DNA from: Neurospora crassa OR74A
Taxonomy: Eukaryota > Ascomycota > Sordariomycetes > Sordariales > Sordariaceae
Reading direction: 5' to 3'
Length of the DNA: 64,000 bases
Assembly (NCBI RefSeq): GCF_000182925.2
Contig: NC_026506.1
Location: 2,852,001-2,916,000, forward strand
The position numbers and the translations under genes are program-made. The notes below the pieces were generated by a model. It did no database searches. It was given only the letters and a program-made list of their open reading frames with translations, and was not told where the DNA came from. Of the stretch, positions 13,260 to 24,924 are shown piece after piece; position 1 is the first letter of the stretch; each line of letters starts with the position of its first letter.

Positions 13260-14830
13260 AGGAGTGCTCCAAAACGAAAACTAATAATAGCAATCGACTT
13301 AAGAAGGTCGTTTACGTCCCTTACAATATCCTACAACAAGCGTAGTAATAGCGTTATATTATTATTGCTGATGGCTATTAATAGTAGTACCCGTAGACTT
13401 GAAATTAGTATTTATAACCCGCTTATAGAAATTTTAATATATAATAATCCTAAAGCCGTACTTATTGTAAAGACTTTGGATAAAATGGAGGAAGATAATA
13501 GAATATTGAAGAAGTTTATTACTAGAGTAAATAGATTTTTAAATTATGATACTATTTTAATTAAGGACTATTACTAAGTTTAAGAATTATTTTTCGAATT
13601 TATAATAGAATACGTTAAAAAAAGTAGGTCTATGTAACCTAAGGCTAGTAAGGTTAGAACCGATTAGTTCATTACTAGGAAGGATTTTAATAATTTAAAA
13701 AAGGATATTCTAAAGGAGATTAAAAAAAGCGTTTAGGAGGTACCAAAGTATCAGGTTAATATTATAGCGAAAGTTAATTCAAATAAAATTAGTACTACCT
13801 TCTAATAATTATTTATTATTATTAAAAAATTTATTCCTTCAAACTTCGAATAGTAGTTTACGATTAAAGGAGCAATAATTACTGTTAAACTTATAAACCG
13901 TTCGAACGAAAATACGAAGATAACCCTAATTATATATTTAAATAAGAAAAAACCCGGCTTAATAATTTATATAATTATTAGAATACTAAAGACCGGAGAC
14001 TATATAATTATATTTAATAAATTTATATATAATTAATACTAGTAAAATTAAATATAGGTTAAAGAAGTTTTCGGCTCTAACACTTTTATTACTATAAATA
14101 TTATAAGTATATTAATTTGGGGTATACTTTAGAATAATTTTAATATTTATACTATAGTAGAAGCTATTTCGAATATAGTAAAGGAGAGAAACCCGAAGGT
14201 ATTTATTATTAAAATTCAGTTATGAAACAAAAGGGACGGAGGGAATAAAAGCCTACTCCTTATAGAAGTCGCTACTATATTAGCAATATACTTCCTCTAG
14301 GATAACCTCTTCCTTTAGGATAATAGTATATATTTATACGAATTATTCCAAACTTCGAATAACGTTTAATAATACTTTAAATATTAGGAAATTAGATATA
14401 TAGCGAGATCTTACTGTTAAAATAATATTTATACCTACTATAGCGAAATGAAATATAAAGGAGAATATTTTAACGAAGTAAATTATCTATTTAATATTAA
14501 TAAATTATTTATTTATCGTAAACTATATAGGAAGAAAGGGTATTATACGTATAATTATGAGGAATGCCCTATTTTTTAGAAGGTAATTATAAAGGCGTCT
14601 ATTGTATATATTGAAAGGCTATAGGCGTTCGCCCTCAATAAGAATTTAATTAGAAAGGTATTAGAATTAATAATAGAGATTATAAATAAAGGCGTCCTAT
14701 TAAACCCCCTTTCTAACTTTTATATTATTATTACCCTAGAGAAATATATTAGAAGAGGTACGAAGAGGGGACGATTAAGGAAATTTATTAATTTATCCGT
14801 CTAATTAAAATTTATAACCCTATAAAGTCT
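13260..14830 (+). pseudogene. LINE ORF1 (Gag-like) remnant of L3
   Basis: The N-terminal block reads KRKLIIAIDLRRSFTSLTIS, then an open stretch 13365-13577 holding SIYNPLIEILIYNN. A middle region near 13660-14030 retains TRKDF and KKFIPSNFE. The zinc-knuckle region lies at 14510-14600, where the Cys and His codons are mostly Tyr, followed by KNLIRKVLE. Stops are TAG/TAA. Same protein as the L8 ORF1. Confidence 0.7.
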
Positions 14831-14940
14831 AATAGATATATATTATATATATTTATAGGATACAGGGGGAAGCCGGTCGTATAGTAATAATAGTACCTAT
14901 ATAATTATAATCCCCCCTAGGGATATAACACCTTTATCCT

Positions 14941-14957
14941 CTTTTAGAGGATTAAAT
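14941..14957. repeat. Left target-site duplication of L4
   Basis: CTTTTAGAGGATTAAAT here matches CTTTTAGAGGATTAGAT at 23302-23318 with one G/A transition. These are the two ends of the L3 sequence split by L4. Confidence 0.75.
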
Positions 14958-15070
14958 TAATTGTCTTATTCCCTATACTATAACTATAGCGCCTTATTAG
15001 TATAGGGTCCTTCTCCAGTTTTCTAAAGGGGAAAACCGTACGGTATTAAACACCGCCGGATGAAAACCCC
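14958..15070 (-). repeat. 3'-terminal block of L4 with stem-loop
   Basis: The LINE family's conserved 3' end. On the minus strand it has CCGGCGGTGTTTAATACCG, then CCCTATAC ... GTATAGGG arms enclosing a GGCGCTATAG loop region, then GGGAATAAGAC. The same block ends L5 (19130-19235), L8 (48280-48382) and L7 (49350-49444). Confidence 0.75.
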
Positions 15071-16490
15071 CAGTTCTATCTCGGTTATAGTTCTCTACGC
15101 CGCTCCTACTTTACTTATAACTATAACGGTTCTCACCCACCCCTATAAAGAACTAATCTCGTCTTTCCTACCATTATATTATCCCAATATTAAAATAATA
15201 AGGATAATAGGAATAAAATTAGATTAAACGTACTATTTCCTTTACTATCTTTCTATTTTATTCTCTACCGCTCCTTCCTTCGCCTTCTCCCCGCTTCTCC
15301 GTCCTATCTTCCTATTTATTACTCTATTTCTCTACTTCCTTATCCCGTTTATAAATACTTCCTCCCCATTATTTACTCTATTACCCTACAAATCTACCTT
15401 TATGTATAATAATATAAGGACCCCCTTCTATTATTTATATAATCCCTTATATAATACCCCTTCTTAATTTTCCTTCTCCTTCTTTCCTATTATAACCTTT
15501 AATAAAATAGTTTCCTCTGGCTATTATTGCCCTAGTCCGATCAATTTAACTTCCAATATAAAGGGTCCCTCCTCTAATATATCCCTAGGCCCTATATCCC
15601 CCATAGTTTTACTTTTAAGGCTTATATTCCTTATTCGTACCCTTGATAACTTCTTTAATTATTATCTTCCCCCGAATTAATATAATTTCCTTCTTCGTCC
15701 TCTATAACCCTTATACTAATTTAACTAATATTATTCATAAAATTTCTTACCTCTACTATACTCTAAATCTTACCTCCGTCCTATATAGTAATAAGCCTAA
15801 CTCCCCTAATAATTTTTATTAAATTATTACTAAAAAGATTTACTTTATTTTAATAATTAATAAATCTCTTATTTTCTATATTTCCTTTTTATTATTATTA
15901 TTTAACTTCTATCCTAGCCGGTAGTACCTAGAACGTTATTTACTCCTATACCTATAAAATATATATATTAGATATTCCTATTAACCTTTATAATACCTAT
16001 AATATTATTTAAGCAATAATTATTATTATAGTATTAAGTAGTTAAAATAGGTTGAAACGTAATTTAAATACCTTTATTTGTATTACTAATAATTTCGTCC
16101 GTTATTTATATATATATTTAAAATAGGACGAATTACCTACTAACTACGAATATCTTCCTTATATTATTAATTATAATATCGCTAACTTTTAGTAAAAAGG
16201 TTATTATAAGTTAATTATAAGGGATATTTATTATAATTATATCCCTTCCCTTCCTAGCGGTAGTACTATAAATTTAATTCGGATTATATCTAATTCTAAT
16301 AGTAGTATTATTACTCTTATATATATTATGTCCGGCGGTAGTAATTTCGCTATTCTTATTCGTATAATTTTTAATTTGAATAATAATAGTTCTATTCCTA
16401 GTAGCCCTATAATTATTAATATTCCTAGCTGCCCCCTTATAAATAATAATTAGGTTTAGTAGTACTATAAAGTTATTACAAATTGAATTC
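15071..16490 (-). other. L4 3' region (no clear gene)
   Basis: Long 3' part of the LINE between ORF2 and the terminal block. It is purine-rich on the coding strand and matches 46840-48270 of L8. Partial frames exist, but I find no recognisable domain. Confidence 0.5.
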
Positions 16491-17436
16491 GTATAATAGA
16501 GTTATTTAAGTAACTTTTTAAACGTAATTAAGTATTTATTAAATAGTATTTTTCAATTTTTACTATAGCTATAATTTAAATAACTCCTATAATTAGTATA
16601 ATCATGTCTTTCCTATTCCTATCCTTTTATTCTAATATTATTAATATTCTATATTTTTCTTAAGAGTACCTTATAATCTCTTTATACTACTCCTCCTCTA
16701 ATTTAATTACTAAATAATATTCTTTTAACCTCTCTAATTTTAACGCTTATAATAAAATTCTTTTAGTTTTAATTCCATTATTTAAAAACTCTTAAAATTC
16801 CTCTTTTATTAATAGCTAGGCTTCCGGATTATTTTAAAAGATAATATCCGTATCGAAGCAATACAAAACAATATAAATGAAAGTTTCCTTTTCGAACCTA
16901 TAAATATAAATAGGGGTTAGGACGTCCAATACTTTCCTCCTATAGAGGAAGGCTTAAAGGCCGATAATTTCCGTCCTAATTTAAATAAGGAGGGAACTTT
17001 TTATTTTAGTTAATAAGTACAATTCTTCTTCGTCTTTTCCTAATTTTCAGTATCTTCCTTTCTTCTTCTTTATACCGACTATATATTACTAAATAGCCTC
17101 TCTACTAAATTTAAGAGTAAGGTTAATAATTGTAAATTTATATTATTATTTTAATTTTACTACCGCCGTTATTAAATAATAATTGTAGTATAATACCTAT
17201 TCCTAATTCGTTGTATCTTTTAAGTATTCCTCTTAGTTAGTGGCTATTAATTTTAGAACTTATAATAATAGTAGCAGGGTCCCTAAATCCGGGGGGGGAT
17301 TAACTACTATAACTAATAGTTTTTCTATCGGCGCTTATTCCTCGGCCTATTATATTTTAATTATATTATTCTCTAATCTATTAGTAGGTAGCCAACCTTT
17401 CGATTATTGTATTTAAATATAATTAAATACTTAAGC

Positions 17437-17446
17437 TATTATCCCC
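17437..17446. repeat. Left TSD of L5
   Basis: TATTATCCCC, repeated exactly at 19236-19245. The duplicated sequence belongs to the interrupted L4 ORF2. Confidence 0.85.
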
Positions 17447-17670
17447 TGGAGGGGAGGTTGAGAGAGTACCGTTTGGCAGTCGAATTGGAGGAGGAGTAGT
17501 GTGAAGAGATTGCGAAGCACTCCTAAGAAGAATGCAGAATATTAACAACACTAGAACAAAAGGATAGGGACGGGGAGGAGACGATTGTGCTAATTACAGG
17601 AACTATTTAAGCCGCAGCTACAATAAGAACCGAAAAACACTATCTAACGAGCGCCTAATTGCGCCTAAGA
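17447..17670 (+). pseudogene. Least-mutated copy of the LINE ORF2 C-terminus (L5)
   Basis: The frame reads LREYRLAVELEEE, a TAG, CEEIAKHS, then ECRILTTLEQKDRDGEETIV. It is the end of ORF2 with CA and TG dinucleotides intact, so it shows the ancestral protein better than the other copies do. In L8 the same stretch is diluted by Ile, Tyr and stops. The frame appears to end near 17660. No catalytic domain is included; the segment is rich in Glu and Lys. Confidence 0.7.
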
Positions 17671-19126
17671 AGCTACTTGAGTAGCTCCATTATACGAGCC
17701 TAATTTGCAATAACCTTATAGCGCTATTAGATTTAATTATTGTTTATAAGGGGGCGGCCAGGAGTGTTAATAACTATAGGGTTACTAGGAATAGAACTAC
17801 TACTATTAGAATTAAAGATTATATAAATAGGAGTAGTAAAACTACTACCGCCGGATACGATACGCGTAGGAATAATAGCGCTACTATTAAAGTTGGATAT
17901 AATCCGAACTAGGTTTATAGTACTACTGCCGGGAAGAGAAGGGATACAACTATAGCGAATATTTCTTATAATTAGTTTATAGTAACCCTTTTACTAGAAA
18001 TTAGCAATATTATAATTAATAGTACAGGGAAAATATTTATAATTAGTAAATAGTTAGTTATATTCTAAATAAATATATATATAATAAGCGAAATTGTTAG
18101 CGGTACGAACGAAGATATTTAGGTTGCATTCGAACCTATTTTAATTATTTAATATTATAGTAATAGTTACCGCTTAAATAGCGGTGCAGGCGTTATATAA
18201 ACCTATAGGAATATTTAATATATATATTTTGTAGGTATAGGAATAAGTAGCGTTTTAGGTACTACCGGTTAAAATAAAAGTTAAATAATAATAAAGAAAA
18301 GGAAATATAGAGAATAAAAGATTTATTAATTATTAAAATAAGGTAAATCTTTTTAGTAATAACTTTATAAAAGTTGTTAGGGGAGTTAGGCTTATTATTA
18401 CGCGGAATAGAAGTGAGATTTAAAATATAGTAAAGGTAAGGAATTTTACGAATAATATTAATTAAATTAGTATAAAGGCTGAAGAGAACGAAGAAGAAGG
18501 AAGCTATATTAATTTAAAGGAGGATAATTATTAAGGAAGTTACAAAGGGTATAAATAAAGAACGTAAGCTCTAGAAATATAACTATAAGGGACGTAGGGC
18601 CCGGGGATACGTTAGGGGAGGGACTTTCTATATTGGAGGTTAAATTAATCGGGCTAGGGCAATAACGGCCAAAGGAAACTATTTTATTAGAAAATATAAT
18701 AGGGAAGAAGGAAAAGAAGGATTAGGAAGGGGCGCTATATAGGGGATTATATAAATAAAGGAAGGGCGTCCTTATACTATTATAAATAGAGGTAAATCTA
18801 TAGGGTAGTAGAGTAAATAATAGGAAGGAGGTATTTACAAACGGAATAAGGAGGTAGAAATGTAGAGTAATAGACGGAGAGATAGGACGGGGAAGTAAAA
18901 AGAAAATAAAAGAAGGAATAGTAGGGAATAAAATAAAAAGGTAGTAAAGGAAGTAGTACGCTTAGTTTAGTCCTATTCCTATTGTTTTTATTATTCTAAT
19001 ATTAGGATAATATAGCGGTGGGAGAAACGAAATTAATTCGTTGTAGCAGTAGGTAAGAACTGTTATAGCTATAAGTAAAGTAGGAGCGGCGTAGAGAACT
19101 ACGACCGAAATAGAGCTAGGGGTTTT
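17671..19126 (+). other. L5 3' region (unrecognised, partly open)
   Basis: This corresponds to 46840-48270 of L8. A Thr/Asn/Arg-rich frame near 17706-17970 (YKGAARSVNNY, TTAGYD, TTAGKRRDTT) is conserved in L4, L7 and L8, so it may be coding or a structured 3' UTR. No domain recognised. The distal half is purine-rich. Confidence 0.4.
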
Positions 19127-19235
19127 CATCCGGCGGTGTTTAACACCGTACGGTTTTCCCCTCTAGAGAATTGGAGAAGGACCCTATGCTAATAAGGCGC
19201 TATAGTTATAGTATAGGGAATAAGACTATTATTAT
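19127..19235 (+). repeat. 3'-terminal block of L5 with stem-loop and TAT tail
   Basis: Same 3' block as in L4, L7 and L8, with stem arms CCCTATGC and GTATAGGG followed by GGGAATAAGAC and three TAT units. Its terminal position next to the TSD fixes this as the 3' end of the family. Confidence 0.8.
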
Positions 19236-19245
19236 TATTATCCCC
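19236..19245. repeat. Right TSD of L5
   Basis: TATTATCCCC, identical to 17437-17446. Confidence 0.85.
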
Positions 19246-21935
19246 CGGACGAACCGGGCTTAATTTATCCGGATGAACCTTTCTTTAAAAGTCCGGACCC
19301 TTTTATTAAAATAGAGGTTAAACGACGGATAAAATATTTCTATATTTAAATTTCTTATTAATATAATTTTATATACCTTAGTAATAACTTTTAAATATTT
19401 AATTTAATATTTCGCTAACCTAATTACAATCCTTTATAATTTCCTATAAATTTTAATTAATTAATAAAATACTAAGGCTCTATATATAATAATATTATAA
19501 ATATATTTAATATATATTTCACTTACCTAAATAAAAGAGTAACCCTATATCTTCGCTACTAATCTTATAAATATATTTATTTAGATCGTTATTTTTTATT
19601 TCACTACTTCTATGTAAGCCCTATAATTAAACTTATAGTCCAGCCAAACCCTTAGGAATTATATTAATTCTATTAGTTAAAGTATAATATCCCCGAATTA
19701 AAGAATTTCCGTCCTTAGTACGTTCGTCCGTATAAAATATATTAGTTCCGTTTTAATTATTTCAAACTCTATACTTCTCGCCTCTATTTATTCTAAATAT
19801 ATTTCCTACGCTATTTACAATATCCGGCAATTCTCTTTAATAGTACGGACTACTGTTATAATATTAATATTATTTATAAAGCCGATTATAATTATATTTA
19901 AAATTATTATTAATTTTCGGTATAATAGAGTAATAAAGAGAATAAATAAAATAGAAGAAAGGGGGGAACTTTATAATACACTAGTAATAGTTATATAAAG
20001 GCGGGATGTTTCGTTATTAAAGAAGAAAGAACCTCTCCTACCGGTAACGAAATTCGCTACCTACTTAATAATTTATATTAGGAACTATATTTCCTATAGG
20101 GTATATAAAAGTTACTTATAATTAATTCTATTGAATACTCCTTTCAAATTTAAGAATATAAGGGACGTTACAACTCCGAATTTTTAAATTATATATACCG
20201 TATTAATAATTACCCGGATTATAAACTCTATTAAACAGTTTACCTAGTTGCTTATTTAGCCCTCTAGTAAGAAGTTAAATTCTTCGGCTACCTATATAAA
20301 TCTCTTAACTATAAATACTTTAAGGATTTTTCCTATATTACTAAGTAGTAATATCAGTCTTTATATACCTATTAACTTTTATTAGGCGGCGCTTTTTCTA
20401 GGCTTCTTAAGGATAATTATTTTTATATCCTTAAACTACTATAGGAAGTAGCTAAATTAGAGGTTGGCGGATATTAAATATACTATAGCCTACCGGAATA
20501 GTTGCCTATATAATTTTAGAAATTTATTTAAGTACTAATTAACCTTAAGTGCTTTATTAAGCGCTATCCGGGAAAGTATATTCTAAATATCCTCTTTATT
20601 AATTAGTTCACTAATAATTATTAAGTTAACGCCCTTTAATAGTTCGGTTTAATCTAGTAAGTAATTTATTAGGATTTTTACCTTCGAGAAAAAATAGTTA
20701 GTAAGAATCTCGGCCTTATTATTATAGTATCCAATTTCTATTACCCTTTTATAGATTTGAAGGGTTAATAATTTAAATAGATTTATTAATCGGTAGCTTT
20801 AAGTTCGGGCCTATTATTCTAATCATTAAAATCGATTTAAATTCTTTAAAACTTTAGTAACGCTATTGTACTATATAGTTTATTAAACCTTCGTAATAAT
20901 TTTCTTCTTTTTTATTATAACTTTAATAAATTCTTTTTAATTTAATATTATCTAATATTTGAATTATTCCTAATATATCTTCCGCGTTTCTTTTATAATT
21001 ATTTTACATTTTAACGTCTACTAATTTACTCTCCTCCCTCGATTTTTCTTCTAATATAAAAGGAATTCCTCTATAATACTTATAAATTCTCTATCAAATC
21101 TACGAAAGGAGAATTCAAAGTCTTCTACTATATTAATCCTTTCTAGGACCGATATCCGTTTCTCTAATACCTCCTTTACTTTTTCTATATTTATAAGATT
21201 TTAATTATATCCTCTTTCTTCTTCAATTTTTTTATTTTTTCTTCCTACTTAAATTTAAGTTTTTGAAGGGTAATAGTCCGAACCGGTTTATTCGTACTAC
21301 TATATTCCCTAATATTTAATTTCTACCCCGGGTAATAACTATATATAATTAATTATTCTATCCCTCTCCCCTTATATTATATTTTTGAATTTAATTAATT
21401 TACTATAGTAGGTAAATAGATTAAATCTTTAGCGTTATACCTATATAAGGAGGTGAATAGCCCCCGGGCTAATCCTATTCTCTAAATTCTAATTAGAATA
21501 ATAAAGGTTAAAATTTTTAATAGTAACTAAATTTCCCGTCGGAGGTTTAACTTTAATAAATTTAAAGAGTAGTAACCCTTATTAATATTTTAGTATTCCT
21601 TACGTAAGGATAGGAGAGTAGATAGAATAAACAGTTATTAAATCTTTTAAATTTTTAAATATAATTATAGTCCAATCCTTTCCGGTTTAGAAATTTAAAT
21701 CCTTCAAATTCTATTTTTTATTTATATATATTACCGCCCTTCCCTTCTCCGAACAATCAACCCTAAAATACCTTCCGCCTCTAGGATAATAAATATCCCT
21801 ATTTAAATTTCTACTTAACTCTTAAATTACTATAATATTATAATTCTCTTTTTATTCGAATAAAAGTTTTCCCCTCTTATACAACTTCCCTACGTTCTAA
21901 TAGAGTATTTTTAATTAAATTATTAATTATTTTAA

Positions 21936-22035
21936 NNNNNNNNNNNNNNNNNNNNNNNNNNNNNNNNNNNNNNNNNNNNNNNNNNNNNNNNNNNNNNNNN
22001 NNNNNNNNNNNNNNNNNNNNNNNNNNNNNNNNNNN
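21936..22035. other. Assembly gap, 100 N
   Basis: The flanks are L4 sequences equivalent to about 43210 and 42742 of L8, so about 460 bp of L4 is missing here, more than the 100 Ns shown. Confidence 0.95.
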
Positions 22036-23300
22036 GATAATTTACTTTACTAAAATAGTCTCCTTTATATTTAATTTCAGTATAGTAGGCGCAAATATTA
22101 TCTTAATAGTAGAATTCTATTATATATCCAATTTCCTAATATTCAAAATATTATTAAATATTATTTGAAGTTTAAAATAGTTCGTATAGGTATATACTAC
22201 TATCCTAGAGAAAGAAATTATCCTAGAGGAAATATACTACTAATATAATAGTAACTTCTATAAGGAATAAGCCTCTATTCTCCCTATCCCTTCTCTTCTA
22301 TAGCCGAACTTTAATAATAGATACCTCCAAATTCCTCTCTTTTACTATATTCGAAATAACTTCTACTATAGTATAATTATTAATATTATCCTAAGACACG
22401 CCCCGAACTAATACACCTATAGTATTTATAGTAATAAAAATATTAGGGCCGAAAACTTCTTTAACCTATATTTAGTTTCACTAATATTAAATATATATAA
22501 GCTTATTAAATATAATTATATAATTTCTAATTATTAATATCTTAATAACTATATAAATTACTAAGCCGGGTTTCTTCTTACTTAAGTAAATAATTAGGGT
22601 CGTCTTCGTATTTTCATTCAAATAATTTATAAATTTAATAATAATCGTCGCTCCCTTAATAATGAACTACTACTTGAAATGAAAAGGAATAAACTTTTGT
22701 TAATACTAAATAATTATTAGAAGGTAGTACCAATTTTATTCGGGTCAATTTTCACTATAATATTAGCCTAATACTTTAATATTCTTTAAATACTTTTTTT
22801 AATTTCTTTTAAAATATCCTTCTTTAGGTCGTCGAAATCCTTCTTAATAACAAACTAATCAGTTCCAACCTTACTAACCTCGGGTTATATAGACCTACTT
22901 TTTCTAATATATATTTTTACAAATTCGAAAAGTAATTCTCGAACTTAATAATAATTTTTAATTAAAATAGTATTATAGTCTATAAATTTATTTATTCTAA
23001 AATTAATTTCTTTAATATTTTATTATCTTTATCCGTTTTATCTAAGGTTTTCGTAATAAGTACGGCTTCGGGATCGTTACATACTGAGATTTCCTCGAGC
23101 GGGTTGTAAACACTATTTTCAAATCTACAAACACCGCTATCGATAACTATCGGTAACAATAATATAACGTTATCACTATATTTATTGTAGGATATTATAA
23201 GGGACGTAAACGACCCTCCTAAGTCGATTGCCGTTATTAGTTTTCGTTTTGGAGTACTCCTCGATTAGAAATCGGCGTTTCCGGTTTTAAAGCAGTTTTT
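22036..23300 (-). pseudogene. LINE ORF1 (Gag-like) remnant of L4
   Basis: Minus-strand ORF1 starting at the family 5' end. Recognisable pieces are AIDLGGSFTSLI (about 23220) and a block equivalent to SGIRRFENSVYNPLAEILVY (about 23050-23140). The C-terminal zinc-knuckle region falls in the adjacent gap. Stops are TAG/TAA. Confidence 0.7.
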
Positions 23301-23339
23301 TCTTTTAGAGGATTAGATAGAACTTTATCTTAAGGTAAT

Positions 23340-24918
23340 TAATAATTTAATTAAAAATATTGTATTAGAATATAGGGAAGTTATATAAAAGGGGAAATTT
23401 TTTATTCGAATAAGAGGATACTTATAATATTATAGCAATTTAGGAGTTAGGTAGAAATTCAAATAGGGATATTTATTATCCTAGAGGCGGGAGATATTTT
23501 AGGGTTGATTATTTAGAAAAGGGGAGGGTAGTAATATATATAAATAAGAAATGGAACTTAAAGGATTTAGATTTTTAAGCCGGAAGGGATTGGACTATAA
23601 TTATATTTAAGAATTTAAAGGATTTAACGACCGTCTATTCTATTTACTCTCCTATTTTTATATAAGAAATATTAAAATATTAATAGGGGTTATTACTCTT
23701 CGAATTTATTGAAGCCGGACCCCCGACGGGAAATTTAGTTATAATTAGAAATTTTAATTCTATTATTCTACTTAGGCTTTAGGGAATAGGATTAGTTTAG
23801 GGGCTATTCGCTTCCTTATATAAGTATAACGTTAGAAATATAATTTATTTACCCCCTATAGTAAATTAATTAGATTCGAAAATATAATACGAAGAGAGAG
23901 AGATAGAATAATTAATTATATATAATTATTACTTGGGGTTGAGGCCGAATATTAGGGAGCGTAGTGGTACGAATAAACCGGTTCGGACTATTACTTTTAA
24001 AACATTCAAATTTAAGTAAGAAGAAAAAATAAAAAAATTAAAGAAGAAGGAGGATATAATTAAAATCTTATAAATATAAAGAAGGTAAAGGAAGCGTTAG
24101 AGAAACGGATATTAGTCTCGAAAAGGATTATTATAGTAGAGGACTTTAAGTTTGCTTTTTATAAATTCGATAGAAAATTTATAAGTATTGTAAAAGAATT
24201 TGTTTTATATTAGAAGAAAAGTTAAAGAAGGAGAGTAAATAAGTAAATATTAAAATATAAAATAATTACGAAAGAAGTATAATAATTATTTTAGGAGTAA
24301 TTTAAATACTANNNNNNNNNNNNNNNNNNNNNNNNNNNNNNNNNNNNNNNNNNNNNNNNNNNNNNNNNNNNNNNNNNNNNNNNNNNNNNNNNNNNNNNNN
24401 NNNNNNNNNNNAAGAGGATTATAGCGAAGGTTTAGTAGGCTACATAGTACAATAGTATTACCGAAGTTTCAAAGAATTTAAATCGATATTAGTTATTAGA
24501 ATAATAAATTAAAACCCGAAGCTATTAATTAATAAACCTACTTAAATTATTAGCCTTTTAAATTTATAAAGGGGTAATAGAAATTAGAAATTATAGCAGT
24601 AAGGCTGAGATCTTTACCGACTGCTTTTTCCCGAAGGTAGAGGTCCTAATGGATTACTTATTAAATTAGATTAAATTATTAAATAGCGTTAATCTCATAG
24701 TTATTAATAAATTAATCGATAAAGAGGACGTTTAGGCCGTACTCTCCTAAATAACGCTTAATAAGGCCCCCGGAATTAATTAGTATTTGAATAGGTTTTT
24801 AAAATTGTATAAATAGCTACTTGTAGTAAGTTATAGTATATTTAATATCCGTTAGCCTCTATTTCGGTTATTTCCTATAATAATTTAAAAATATAAAAAT
24901 AATTATCCTTAAGAAGCT
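23340..24918 (+). pseudogene. LINE ORF2 remnant of L3 (truncated in RT)
   Basis: Endonuclease remnant with the GDFN-type motif reading RNFNS near 23746, then a linker and the N-terminal part of RT to 24918. The catalytic FVDD box is not present, having been lost at the junction with L6. Many TAG/TAA stops. Confidence 0.7.
24312..24411. other. Assembly gap, 100 N
   Basis: Flanks match L8 at about 44190 and 44236, so only about 45 bp should be missing. The 100 Ns are a placeholder. Confidence 0.95.
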
Positions 24919-24924
24919 TAATAG

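Larger units (their letters stand above)
13228..14957 (+). mobile_element. LINE copy L3, first part (5' end to start of endonuclease)
   Basis: Plus-strand LINE beginning at the family's 5' terminus (CTTAAACCGGAAACG at about 13230) and running through ORF1 to the beginning of ORF2. It is interrupted at about 14957 by the complete minus-strand copy L4 and resumes at 23302. The target CTTTTAGAGGATTA is present on both sides of L4 (14941 and 23302). Confidence 0.85.
17447..19235 (+). mobile_element. LINE copy L5: 5'-truncated, 1789 bp, nested in L4
   Basis: A 3' fragment of the same LINE on the plus strand, starting in the ORF2 C-terminus (equivalent to about 46610 of L8) and ending with the 3' terminal block and a short TAT repeat (19227-19235). 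Flanked by a perfect 10-bp TSD. 5' truncation, a 3'-terminal block and a TSD are hallmarks of target-primed reverse transcription. The first 250 bp (17447-17700) are almost free of RIP, while the rest is heavily mutated. Confidence 0.92.
16497..21930 (-). pseudogene. LINE ORF2 (endonuclease-RT) remnant of L4, split by L5
   Basis: Minus-strand ORF2. Endonuclease is at about 21450-21930, RT at about 19800-20750 (box FINNINII at 19860-19890), and the C-terminal part lies on both sides of L5 (19246-19800 and 16497-17436). The Cys/His C-terminal region is near 16870-16930. The active-site Asp pair is replaced by Asn-Asn, as RIP converts GA(C/T) to AA(C/T). Saturated with TAG/TAA; inactive. Confidence 0.8.
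14958..23301 (-). mobile_element. LINE copy L4: full-length, minus strand, split by L5 and an assembly gap
   Basis: The 5' end is at 23301 (terminal CTGCTTTAAAACCGG on the minus strand) and the 3' tail block is at 14958-15070. It is interrupted by L5 (17447-19235) and by 100 Ns (21936-22035). Removing L5 and one TSD copy, and replacing the Ns with the roughly 460 bp missing relative to L8, gives about 6.9 kb, the length of L8. It is flanked by a 17-bp TSD in L3. RT remnants lie on the minus strand, with the catalytic box reading GFINNINII near 19860-19890. Confidence 0.88.
23302..24918 (+). mobile_element. LINE copy L3, second part (endonuclease to mid-RT)
   Basis: Continues L3 after the L4 insertion, beginning with the repeated target CTTTTAGAGGATTA. 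It covers the endonuclease and the first half of RT (L8 equivalents about 43185-44745), interrupted by 100 Ns. It ends abruptly at about 24918, where minus-strand L6 begins with the shared string TTAATAGAATT; this looks like a deletion or recombination junction. Confidence 0.8.
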
